Of a DNA stretch of 10,096 nt, positions 1-6,797 are shown one piece after another. Below the pieces are notes generated by a model that saw nothing but the letters and a program-made list of their open reading frames with translations, had not been told where the DNA came from and ran no database searches. Source of the DNA: Dictyocoela muelleri (Eukaryota; Microsporidia); the NCBI GenBank assembly GCA_016256075.1, contig SDVU01000848.1, forward strand, positions 1 to 10,096, in the 5' to 3' direction. How positions within the stretch are numbered: the stretch's first letter is position 1; every line of letters begins with the position of its first letter. The translations under genes and the position numbers were made by a program.

Positions 1-84
1 AGTGACGTCAGCGGGATTCGAACCACGATACTTAAATTTTACATTCAAGAGTGTTAACCACTGAGCTATCTGGCCCTGATTAAT
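1..84 (-). repeat. tRNA-derived SINE head, copy 1 (cut by window edge)
   Basis: Read on the minus strand this has an RNA polymerase III type 2 promoter layout: an A box TAGCTCAGTGGTTA (68-55) and a B box GGTTCGAATCCC (24-13). The tRNA arms do not close: the segments that should form the acceptor and D stems do not pair, so it is tRNA-derived and not a working tRNA. It matches 9197-9280 without gaps at about 80% identity, with 27 identical bases in the anticodon-to-variable part (27-53 against 9223-9249). Copies sharing a non-canonical middle indicate a retroposed SINE family. The body would continue left of base 1. An isolated tRNA pseudogene is less likely because of the second copy. Confidence 0.7.
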
Positions 85-140
85 TTATATCAAATAAATT
101 TAATTTATATCAAATAATTTAATTTATATCAAAAAAAATT
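81..140. repeat. 20-bp tandem repeat, three units
   Basis: Three consecutive units begin TAATTTATATCAAATAA: 81-100, 101-120 and 120-140, the last with an A-run in place of the second half. The array lies immediately upstream (5' side) of the tRNA-like head on the minus strand. No function is visible. Confidence 0.8.
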
Positions 141-364
141 CTACAATACTCCCCTGGGTTTGACCGGTCACATGAACTTGCACCCAAATTTTAGTAAAAT
201 TTACATTTTTTTTAAAAAATAATAATAAATAATAAATTAATGAAAAATTAAAATAAATTAATAATATAAAAAATGCAGAAATTGGAAGAATACCGCTCAT
301 AAATCGGGAGAATTGGTAGGAACTTGGCAATTACTGATTTGAAATAAGTATTATGGCTTATTTA
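141..364. other. A+T-rich spacer with no recognised feature
   Basis: Apart from GACCGGTC at about 162-169, this stretch is low-complexity A/T. A 68-codon minus-strand open frame (124-330) has no domain, no Shine-Dalgarno or Kozak-like context and a composition that follows the A+T bias, so I treat it as chance. Confidence 0.5.
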
Positions 365-567
365 GAAAGATGTCTACCACCAAGGGTGTCTCTCCTCTGA
401 GCAAAATTTTAAATTTTTTTTTAAAATAAATTTTTAATTTTTTAAATTTTTTTAATAATATTTGGGGTTCTTTTTTAATAAACACTCTCTAGAAAAAATA
501 TCATAAACTACAAAATAAAGCATTGGAAAAGAATAGTATTTTTTTTAAAAATTTTGTTTATAATATG

Positions 568-610
568 TCGTACGCGTAACTCGCGGCCTATTCATACAAC
601 GCGACCTGTC
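568..610 (-). repeat. GC-rich 18-bp tandem units, left arm
   Basis: On the minus strand two units, GGTCGCGTTGTATGAATA and GGCCGCGAGTTACGCGTA, follow the tRNA-like head after an A/T linker. They stand out as an island of CG dinucleotides in otherwise A+T-rich DNA and mirror three units in the right arm. Confidence 0.65.
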
Positions 611-631
611 AAAAAAATTAAAAAAAGTTCA

Positions 632-692
632 GGCCGGGAATCGAACATTTGAAATTTAGTAGTATGATATTGTTATCACTGAACTATCTGCA
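632..692 (-). repeat. tRNA-like SINE head, left arm of palindrome
   Basis: Minus-strand A box TAGTTCAGTGATAA (686-673) and B box GTTCGATTCCC (646-636), about 27 nt apart. No complete cloverleaf can be drawn. It is followed downstream on the minus strand by GGCCTGAAC, an A/T linker and the GC-rich 18-bp units. Its 5' end faces the palindrome centre and its promoter reads outward to the left. It is the inverted partner of 1214-1278. Confidence 0.65.
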
Positions 693-1213
693 TATAAATT
701 TAAATTTACAATATAAATATATATATATTAAATAATATTTTTTTAAATAAACAATATAGGAATTAAATTTATACAATACAGATATTAAATTTATGCAATT
801 TAAATATCAAATTTAAATTTTTATTTTTTAATTTATACAATATCAAAATTTAAATTTCAACATTTAAAATATAAATTCTAACTCTATAAAACATGAATAT
901 TAAATTAAAAATGATTTTTTTAATTTATACAGGATGAAAATTAGAAATTTAATATTTTACAATTAAATGTTCAATTTAAAAAAAAATGATTTTTAATTTG
1001 TTTGATCATAATTTATTCAAAATAATTTCAAACTAAAAAAATCTAAAATTATTTTTTTTAAGTCAGCTAAGAAACTATTATTTTAAGTGTGAAATTAATA
1101 TTGTATAAATTATATATTTATATTGTAAAAATTAAATTTTTAAATTTTTATATTGTATAAATTAAAAAAAAAATATATTAATTAATATTTATATTGTATA
1201 AATCAAATTTATA
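693..1213. other. A+T-rich core of the palindrome
   Basis: Almost pure A/T with recurring AATTTATACAATAT words whose orientation flips near position 1000. No open frame longer than chance and no recognisable gene. It acts as the spacer between two divergent tRNA-like heads. Confidence 0.55.
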
Positions 1214-1278
1214 TGCTGATAGCTCAGTGGTAACTAATATGTTATCTAATAATTTAAAATGCTCGAATCCCGATGAAC
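1214..1278 (+). repeat. tRNA-like SINE head, right arm of palindrome
   Basis: Plus-strand A box TAGCTCAGTGGTAA (1220-1233) and B box GCTCGAATCCC (1261-1271). Downstream lie GATGAACC, the TTTTTAATTTTTTTGAC linker and three GC-rich 18-bp units. The anticodon region does not form a closed stem, so this is a tRNA-derived promoter and not a tRNA. The divergent layout with 632-692 means that any Pol III transcripts would run outward through both arms. Confidence 0.7.
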
Positions 1279-1298
1279 CTTTTTTAATTTTTTTGACT

Positions 1299-1352
1299 GG
1301 TCGCGTTGTATGCATAGGTCGCGTAGTATGCATAAGTCGCGCGCTAAGCACA
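1299..1352 (+). repeat. GC-rich 18-bp tandem array, right arm
   Basis: Three units: GGTCGCGTTGTATGCATA (1299-1316), GGTCGCGTAGTATGCATA (1317-1334) and a diverged third beginning AGTCGCGCGC (1335-1352). The left arm has two matching units on the other strand, so unit number differs between arms. The open frame across it (1194-1376) only encodes the repeat and is not a gene. Confidence 0.8.
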
Positions 1353-1470
1353 CGACATAATATTTTATGTTTATGATATTTTTTTAGAGATGAGACCCCT
1401 AAGGAAAAATAGAGTCATTTTTTTAATTTTAAAAGCATATGGGTGAGTTTTTTTTTATTTAAAAAAATTG

Positions 1471-1801
1471 GGTTCTCCAACGGGTTAGTCACCCACTCTT
1501 TAAGAAAAGAATGCGAATGAGGCAATATGCCAATAACAAAGATAATAAAAAATTTTAGATCTCAGCTAACTAAATTATTTGTAAAATTATTTTTTATTTT
1601 CATTCAAAAATAGCGTTTTCTAAAAAAAGTCTGTTTTTCAGCCTTTTTTAGAAAACGTTGAATATTTAATGAAAAAAAATAATAATTTTACAAATAATTT
1701 AGTTAACTGAGATCTAAAAATTTTTATTATCCTTTGTTAATGCCATATTGCCTCATTCGCATTCTTTTCTTAAGGAGGGGATGACTAGCCTTAAGAGAAC
1801 C
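1471..1801. mobile_element. Foldback/MITE-like element, ~155-bp arms
   Basis: A 331-bp inverted repeat. The arms begin GGTTCTC (1471) and end GAGAACC (1801), meeting at a 16-nt loop (1628-1643). The inner stem GCGTTTTCTAAAAAA pairs with 1644-1657. The arms are about 85-90% alike by eye, clearly closer than the arms of the larger palindrome they interrupt, so this insertion is younger than its host structure. It encodes nothing, as expected of a non-autonomous DNA element. I could not define a convincing target-site duplication. Confidence 0.8.
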
Positions 1802-1820
1802 AAAAATTTCTTTGCTTTTA

Positions 1821-1851
1821 GAAAGATGTTACCTTGTGGTAGGCATCTTTC
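1821..1851. repeat. 31-nt hairpin at the tip of the large palindrome
   Basis: GAAAGATG (1821-1828) pairs with CATCTTTC (1844-1851), and TACC with GGTA further in, leaving a short loop. The opposite tip at 365-395 keeps the same start but pairs poorly. It may be a terminal hairpin. No Helitron-type CTRR end follows it. Confidence 0.6.
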
Positions 1852-1860
1852 GAAAGAAGT

Positions 1861-1999
1861 CCGAATTATTTATATGATCAATATGTCTGTAAAATTAGTT
1901 ATTGATAATATCTTACCATGATTCCTAATTTTGTGCATTGTTCTGGTACTAGTACTTGTTTTTTTTAAATAAATATGAGTGGTAACCTAAATAATTCGG
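1861..1999. repeat. 139-bp segment bounded by 12-bp perfect inverted repeats
   Basis: CCGAATTATTTA (1861-1872) is repeated as TAAATAATTCGG (1988-1999). The interior shows no coding sequence and no further symmetry. The size would fit a tiny MITE, but without a clear target duplication this stays tentative. Confidence 0.4.
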
Positions 2000-2026
2000 T
2001 TCTAAATTTCCTTATGCACACCTCCT

Positions 2027-2292
2027 ATAAAAAAATTTTGTGAACTATCCAATATGGAATTAGCAAATAAAATTTTTTAATAGTCTTATATACATTCTGT
2101 AAAAATCTGTATTTAATATAAGCCGATATTACCGAATTAGTAAATTTTAAGCAAAGCCCTGAATTTACTAATTTCGTTAATATCGGCTTATATTAAAAAC
2201 AGATTTTTTACAGCATGTTTAAGAAGATATATAAAGAAAATTTTATTTTACCTTGTTAATGCCATATTGCGTAGTTTACGATATTTTTTTAG
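2027..2292. mobile_element. Foldback/MITE-like element sharing a terminal word with 1471-1801
   Basis: The best-paired arms run 2048-2145 and about 2162-2272, with weaker pairing out to 2027 and 2292. The inner stem includes TAATATAAGCCGATATTA on the left and its complement on the right, with a loop of about 16 nt. The right arm carries CCTTGTTAATGCCATATTGC (2251-2270). The same word, nearly unchanged, occurs in the right arm of the foldback at 1471-1801 (about 1732-1751), and decayed versions sit in both left arms. No coding capacity. The arms differ by indels, so it is not recent. Confidence 0.75.
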
Positions 2293-2297
2293 AATGG

Positions 2298-2870
2298 GAG
2301 AAGGTTAGAACTGTAAAATTTTATGTTGTTTGACAATTCTGTTTAAATTCTAAAAATTGAAAAATGTTTAGACTTTTACTAAATTTGACTTGGTCAAATT
2401 TATAAAAGTATGATTTCTCTAATTTTTAAATGTAAACAGGATTCTTAATTAGCATAAAATTTTAGATACCAACTATTTTCGCAGTTTCTCTTATTCTCAA
2501 AATTTATGATTTATCTAAAGGTCGACAAGTTAAATAATATAAACACCACATTTTTTTAGTAGTATATTATAACAGCTTATGGTTAGGTAAAACAATTGTA
2601 AAGTAAAACTTTTTGTTTGAAAATCATATCAAACATTCGTGTTTTACTCTATAAATCTATTTTTAGTCTTAATTATACATAAAAAATTACTTTAAAAAGT
2701 ATATAAAATAATAACCTCTAAGAGGTAGCTATAATGTACAGCGTAACCGTTTACTCACAAGAACATTTTACTTTACAATTGTCTTCATATACGAAACCCA
2801 TTATAAATACATTCTGATAAAAAAAGTTTATATTTATAGGTGTTTAAGTTGTTACTTTATAGAAGTGCTA
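2298..2870. repeat. Composite foldback unit A
   Basis: Two palindromes in a row. The first pairs 2298-2389 with 2393-2490 around a 3-nt loop (AAATTTGAC against GTCAAATTT) at roughly 70% arm identity. The second pairs about 2523-2620 with 2755-2870, including AAAACAATTGTAAAGTAAAA (2589-2608) against its near-complement at 2765-2782. Near the right end it carries GGTGTTTAAG (2839-2848). No gene is visible. It resembles unit B in order of parts, which suggests a duplicated element. Confidence 0.55.
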
Positions 2871-2884
2871 TAAATTTCGTAAAT

Positions 2885-3465
2885 AATAGAAATATCAAAA
2901 ATAGTTGATAAGCCAGATTATATGTTGATTAAGAACCCCAGATTATATTATAAAAACTGATGTCGAGCAATAATCTAATAATTTTGGTAAACCTAGATTC
3001 TGTAAAAGTATAATTATTCTTCAGTTTTCAAAATATTATCCGAGATTTTAAACAACATGAAATTTGACACATAAATTTTTCTTCTAGTTTCTCTTCTTCT
3101 CAAAATTATATGCTCATCTAAAGGTCAACATAAGAATTTTTCTCCCAAGAAAAAAAATTATTCCGATCCACTTTAGAATCTCCTCATATTTATAAATAAC
3201 AATCTGTAAGAGCATATAGTATGTTTCTTATTTAAAATAATAGTAAAATCACAATATAAATATATAATGAATATCTAAAATTCTGAAATATAAGATATTC
3301 TTCAAATGATGTAAAGCACCAAATCTGGATAAAATTTTATATATTTCCGGATATTAAATATTATTTATATATTTATCTTGTGATTTTACTCTTATTTTTA
3401 ATGAAACATACTGTATGCCTTTGCCAATTAATATTAATAATCTGAAGGGGAGGTGTTTAAGTCGT
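2885..3465. repeat. Composite foldback unit B, diverged tandem copy of A
   Basis: The segment 3007-3133 is a direct, diverged repeat of 2403-2533. The best-kept part is GTTTCTCTTCTTCTCAAAAT (3087-3106) against 2484-2503, followed in both by ATCTAAAGGTC. The second palindrome pairs 3211-3268 with 3364-3420, including GTAAAATCACAATATAAATA against its complement. It ends with GGTGTTTAAG (3452-3461), matching 2839-2848. The offset between copies is about 603-613 bp. Alternatively these are two insertions of one family rather than a duplication in place. Confidence 0.5.
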
Positions 3466-3481
3466 TAGAGAAACAATCTTC

Positions 3482-3519
<38 letters not shown>
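3482..3519. repeat. CA/TA microsatellite
   Basis: A short (CA)n run passes directly into (TA)n of about 13 units. Such compound dinucleotide tracts often lie beside mobile elements. It lies just left of the 3' flank of the Merlin relic. Confidence 0.95.
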
Positions 3520-3646
3520 GGCCCTGGTGAAATTCTGAGAAAAATTTTGTCTCCAAGGTAGGGGGGCATAAAATTAAAAAAAATAAAAAAACATATTATT
3601 ATATATATGCTGGGGTCTTTAAAAAATATTTTATCAAAATAATTAT
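3520..3646. other. Putative 3' flank of the Merlin relic
   Basis: The minus-strand coding relic ends at 3647. This flank starts GGCCCTGGTGAAATTC and could hold the downstream terminal inverted repeat. I looked for its complement beyond 4540 and found no convincing match, so the element boundary is undefined. Confidence 0.3.
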
Positions 3647-4540
3647 TTATTGATTGAATATGTATGTGAGAAGCTTTAAAAATGAATTCGAAACACCAAC
3701 CTTTGTTCTTTCTTTTATAAAAGATTTTTTATAATAAAATTCATAAATAAAATCATCCATCCTATTAACAGCAATCTCTCTTCTTATCTTATATTCAACT
3801 TTCAGATGTGACCAGAAATTTTCAATCAAATTTGTGTTATCCCGTTTATATTTGTAAAGCCTTCAGAATGCGGAACTATTATATGATGCGAATGAAATTG
3901 TGAGACCGCAGAAGGATATGAAGGGTGTCCGTCGGTAATAACAATACTACCAGTATTAACATATTTCAACAAAACAACATAAAAAGTTGATATTTGCCTA
4001 TTGGGTATAATCATCAAAAAAATTCTCTTTTCTTCAGTTTCTTCAATACGTCCTATTAGCCACCGAATTTCGTTATATCTGTCATCATCGAGGGTATTAC
4101 TCGGATTCGTTATAATCTTACCCCTACAAATCGTAGTTCCATCTATTTGAACTCTAATACCCGGACCTCCTATTTTTCTAAATATTAGATTAGATTTTGA
4201 CCTAATTATATTTATTATTTAATTTCTCACATCAATAATAGTATTTTTTATAATTCAGTATTTAATTGCATTTGAGATATATCGAAATTACCAAGAAATG
4301 CATATATTAATCTTAACAATATATTCAAATTTATTTTAATATTCTGAAATATTGTACCGCTTAAATAACTACTTTTTTCTTGCAGTGTGCACATTTAAAA
4401 AAGTAATTATTATTACGATTTTTATCTTTATAAAATTTCATGGCGAATTTATAGAAACATCACAATTTCTTCGAATTTTTAGAAACCTGTTAAATACATA
4501 AATTCTATGGATTTTTTATTATCTAAAAAAATCTCTGAAT
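3647..4540 (-). pseudogene. Merlin-type (ISXO2/IS1016-like DDE) transposase, broken
   Basis: Transposase of a cut-and-paste Merlin DNA transposon, which excises and inserts the element by DDE chemistry. Translation on the minus strand gives family landmarks in order. First is a cysteine-containing N-terminal segment (KCAHCKKK, about 4400-4377), then SSYLSGTIFQN and LLRLIYAFLGNFDISQMQL. Next is KIGGPGIRVQIDGTTICRG, with the first Asp at 4143-4141, then NRQISTFYVV, then GSIVITDGHPSYPS, with the second Asp at 3933-3931. LIENFWSHLK carries the Glu at 3823-3821, and the C-terminus includes FIYEFYYKKSF. Spacing is about D-70-D-36-E. The length, near 295 codons, is about that of a full transposase. 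The frame is broken at least four times: shifts near 4383, 4250 and 3838 and a stop at 4221-4219, with further disorder upstream of 4440. The best uninterrupted part is about 4218-3842. It is an inactive relic, and only the catalytic triad residues remain recognisable. Confidence 0.85.
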
Positions 4541-4604
4541 AAATGTGTATATTTTCCTGTATATCAAACATGCGATAATATTAATTATTTAAGAAATACC
4601 TTTA

Positions 4605-4676
4605 GTTAAGAATCTGGGAAAATTAAAAAAATCAAAAAAAAAAATCAAAATTTTAAAATTTTTCTGGATTCTTAAC
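4605..4676. repeat. A-rich hairpin
   Basis: GTTAAGAATC (4605-4614) pairs with GATTCTTAAC (4667-4676), with weaker pairing inward across an A-rich interior. It is followed by a small GC-rich patch, GCGCCGAGTTCCCGGCC (4679-4695). It might belong to the upstream end of the Merlin element or to the end of another foldback. The sequence does not decide. Confidence 0.45.
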
Positions 4677-4706
4677 AAGCGCCGAGTTCCCGGCCAAAGT
4701 TTTTTT

Positions 4707-4748
4707 CTCATTTTGATTGCAAAGCCACACATTTTTATTGTAAAAATG
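4707..4748 (+). repeat. 21-bp minisatellite, detached left piece (two units)
   Basis: CTCATTTTGATTGCAAAGCC plus A (4707-4727) is almost identical to unit 1 of the array at 6596-6721. A degenerate unit follows (4728-4748). The array was probably split by the 4767-6574 element. Confidence 0.7.
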
Positions 4749-4779
4749 AAAAATTCACAAGTTAATTACAGTAGATGGT

Positions 4780-4842
4780 GGTTTTTACGACACAAATTCG
4801 AAAAAAGCGTGCGTAAAAAGCACCATTCGCGTAAAAGTCACC
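4780..4842. promoter_or_regulatory. Clustered CGTAAAA motifs, left subterminal region
   Basis: GTGGTTTTTACGAC within the inverted end is followed by GCGTAAAAAGCACC (4811-4824) and GCGTAAAAGTCACC (4829-4842), the same motif in opposite orientation. Iterated subterminal motifs of this kind are typical transposase-binding sites in DNA transposons. Binding here is inferred only. Confidence 0.5.
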
Positions 4843-4859
4843 TTAGGTAAAAAATATAA

Positions 4860-6330
4860 ATAAAGTTAATAATGTTTAATATTCAAGGCCTCCGATAAAT
4901 CTCTTAAAGACAAAAAATATAATCAAGATCTTTTAGACAGTTTTTATACATACTCGTAAATTATATAATCGACGGCATCATGTAATTCGCTTTAAATGTT
5001 TGCTATTTTTCGCAAAATATTAGAGATATTCACAAAAATTTAAGAGAATTCAGATATTAGATGATCGGGATTATTTTAATCTACCGTAAAAATATCTTTA
5101 GAATAACGATTCCCCATCAAAATTATCAATAAAGGTCTTGCCGACATTGGTTTCACATAATTAAGTTTCTTTCGACATGTTCAAACAAGTCAGCTTTGTT
5201 CCAACAATTTTATCTTATTGTGATTGCTACTTGATAACTGGTATTGCCGATCCATAAAATCACATTTTAAATACAATTTCTTCTAACTTATGAAGGAATC
5301 ATATTATTATTAAAATCCATAAAAACTAGAAAAGTTGTAATTTTTTGTTTAAATTTGATTTAATGGATTTATGATTTCAATTTCTTTTTGTTGATAATTA
5401 AGGTTGTGTTTTAAAATGGAAACAACAATTTGAATACTGTTCTGTTATTCACTAGATGTCAGAAAGATTATCAAGGATATTCAAAATATTTTGTTTTTAC
5501 GATTATTAAACTGTTTAAAACCGTTATATACTTCTAAAAAAAACTCTCTATGAGCCATTATGATTTGTCAGACCTGTAAGAAATATTATAAAAATTTAAA
5601 AAATTCTAATAAGGTTCACGGATTCATTGATCTATTGATCAGTATAGGTTTTATTCATTCGCCAAACTTGTTATTTTTCGACATAATTTATTCGTGTCTT
5701 GTTTTCCTTTATACTTTTATGAGCATTTTCTTACCATAAACATAGACTATATGAAAACTTTTTTAATACAGATTTGTTTCCTCAATATTGAATATTCCTC
5801 TCATAGAATATCTAGTTTTCTCTTCTTTTAAACATTAATTAAAGAACAAATTCGACTAGTGTCGGCACGTTTGTTTCCTAATGTAATATAACATTGTAAT
5901 CTTATCTTTTTTATAATTTTAATTACTATTTGATCATTAACATGTCTCTCCTGATCATATTTTTTTCCTTATTTAAATCTTATACAATGACTTTGATAAC
6001 TGAAAAATTGATCGCTTTGTGGTATTCTCTGAGCTTTATATTCCGTTTTATAATACATGTGTCTTATCTATATAATTCGTGAAAATATTGCTTACACTGT
6101 ATTTATTTTTTATATTTGATAAGATAAACCTAAATTTACCAAACATGAATGTTTTTTATATTGTAGAAGCATGACACGATTAAATTTCATATTCTGAAAA
6201 TATATCCGGTAATTTGTCTTAAAGATTGCTTCTTTCACTATCTCTGCTTTTAGGTATTTTTTTTTGCTCGTATAAATTTGCGTAAAAATTTATGTATAAA
6301 TATATTTTTTTTAGAAAATTGCCGGTAATT
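4860..6330. other. Interior of the 1.8-kb element, no gene seen
   Basis: About 1.5 kb of A+T-rich sequence. I saw no open frame of useful length on either strand, no tandem array and no strong palindrome. Short islands such as the one around 5860-5875 are isolated. It may be a heavily decayed internal region of an originally autonomous element. Confidence 0.45.
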
Positions 6331-6334
6331 TATA

Positions 6335-6460
6335 CATAGAAAAATGGATTCATAAAAGTTAAGCGTAAAAAACAACATTTGCGTAAAAGACGATAGCAAG
6401 AAAAATAAATATAAGTTATATTAAAATAGTACTTTCTAATATACATGGCTTCTACACCTT
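6335..6460 (+). repeat. Direct repeat of the left subterminal region
   Basis: 6335-6460 aligns with about 4785-4900 in the same orientation. GCGTAAAAAACAACA (6363-6377) and GCGTAAAAGACG (6381-6392) match the pair at 4811 and 4829. An ATAAATATAAGTTA-like stretch and a shared AAGGCCTC/CATGGCTTC region follow. It is diverged, with small indels. Together with the inverted motifs at 6526-6565 it makes the right end of the element a mix of direct and inverted copies. Confidence 0.5.
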
Positions 6461-6525
6461 TTGTTCTTATTACAGCCATATTATGCACAATAAAATGTAT
6501 ATTTGATTTATTTATTATAGAGTTT

Positions 6526-6574
6526 ACGTAAAATCCACCTTTTTTGAATGTCGTAAAAACCACTGTCTACTGTA
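6526..6574 (-). repeat. Right terminal inverted repeat with CGTAAAA motifs
   Basis: ACGTAAAATCCACC (6526-6539) and CGTAAAAACCACTG (6552-6565) precede the terminal TCTACTGTA. Read in reverse complement this is the partner of 4767-4810. Confidence 0.7.
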
Positions 6575-6595
6575 TTATTTTTTTTTACAATCTCA

Positions 6596-6721
6596 CTCAT
6601 TTTGATTGCAAAGCCGCTCTTTTTGATTGCAAAGCCGCCCACTTTGATTGCAAAGCCACCCATTTGGATTGCAAAGCCACTCATTTGGATTGCAAAGCCG
6701 CCCATTTTAATCGAAAACTCC
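6596..6721 (+). repeat. 21-bp minisatellite, six units
   Basis: Units at 6596, 6617, 6638, 6659, 6680 and 6701, each 21 bp. The consensus reads CCCATTTGGATTGCAAAGCC plus one purine, and the last unit is the most diverged. Because 21 is a multiple of three, the array is open in more than one frame and gives seven-residue repeats on both strands (HFDCKAA on plus, GGFAIQM on minus). These frames are by-products and not genes. Confidence 0.9.
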
Positions 6722-6797
6722 TATAAAAAAACTCATAAAAGTTGTTGCGAACATCTGATTTAAAATGAATATCTCTATGCACATCAGTGCAAAAAAA

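Larger units (their letters stand above)
365..1851. repeat. Decayed ~1.5-kb palindrome with two head-to-head tRNA-like units
   Basis: Left and right halves correspond in inverted order over their whole length. Outer tips share GAAAGATG(T/C)CTACCAC (365-380 and the complement of 1836-1851). Next come the word AGAAAAAATATCATAAAC (491-508, inverted at 1369-1388), GC-rich 18-bp units (568-610 and 1299-1352), a TTTTTAATTTTTTTGAC linker, and tRNA-like units (632-692 minus, 1214-1278 plus). Inside them, CATATAAATTT borders a spacer in which AATTTATACAATA recurs, in plus orientation on the left (766-778, 830-843) and in minus orientation on the right (1097-1111, 1151-1163, 1191-1203). The symmetry centre is near 1000. 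The right arm is lengthened by the foldback at 1471-1801. Arms are diverged (clearly below 80% by eye), so this is old. It may be two inverted SINE copies or one foldback element that captured a tRNA promoter. Confidence 0.7.
4767..6574. mobile_element. Non-coding pogo/Tc1-like element with CAGTAGA inverted ends
   Basis: The left end TACAGTAGATGGTGG continues GTTTTTACGAC (to 4792). The right end, read on the minus strand from 6574, is TACAGTAGACAGTGG then the same GTTTTTACGAC. Two mismatches occur in about 26 bases, and similarity continues weakly for another 15. The outermost TA on each side fits the TA target duplication of the Tc1/mariner/pogo group. The interior (about 4860-6330) is A+T-rich with no credible transposase frame on either strand, so it would depend on a transposase made elsewhere. 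A possible HTH-like trace on the minus strand near 5250-5150 was too weak to call. The element sits inside the 21-bp minisatellite. Confidence 0.7.

Noticed and set aside
3-10. TGACGTCA, a CRE-type palindrome
   Set aside because: A single 8-bp word at the end of a SINE head. Copy 2 has lost it and no nearby gene would use it.
1-76. A functional tRNA gene
   Set aside because: A and B boxes are good, but acceptor and D stems do not pair and a diverged copy exists at 9197-9280, so a SINE head is the better reading. The same applies to the other four heads.
158-180. A further SINE body, from TTGACCGGTCACATG resembling TTGACTGGTCGCG
   Set aside because: The match is short and no tRNA-like head is placed correctly for it.
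124-330. Minus-strand open frame of 68 codons
   Set aside because: Composition follows A/T bias, no domain or start context, and it overlaps a tandem repeat and a low-complexity tract.
1194-1376. Plus-strand open frame of 60 codons
   Set aside because: It runs through a tRNA-like head and the 18-bp array; its RVVCI repeats are only the translated minisatellite.
1821-1860. Helitron 3' end
   Set aside because: There is a hairpin, but no CTRR terminus at the usual distance and no matching 5' TC end.
3481-3519. CRISPR-like or telomeric repeat
   Set aside because: It is a plain CA/TA dinucleotide microsatellite.
5100-5260. pogo-type helix-turn-helix remnant on the minus strand
   Set aside because: A few residues resemble the CENP-B-like N-terminus, but stops interrupt every frame and the match is no better than chance by eye.
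6330-6726. Three open frames on both strands around the 21-bp repeats, including seven-residue repeats
   Set aside because: A 21-bp period keeps frames open on both strands by arithmetic. There is no conserved start, and the sequence overlaps a transposon end.
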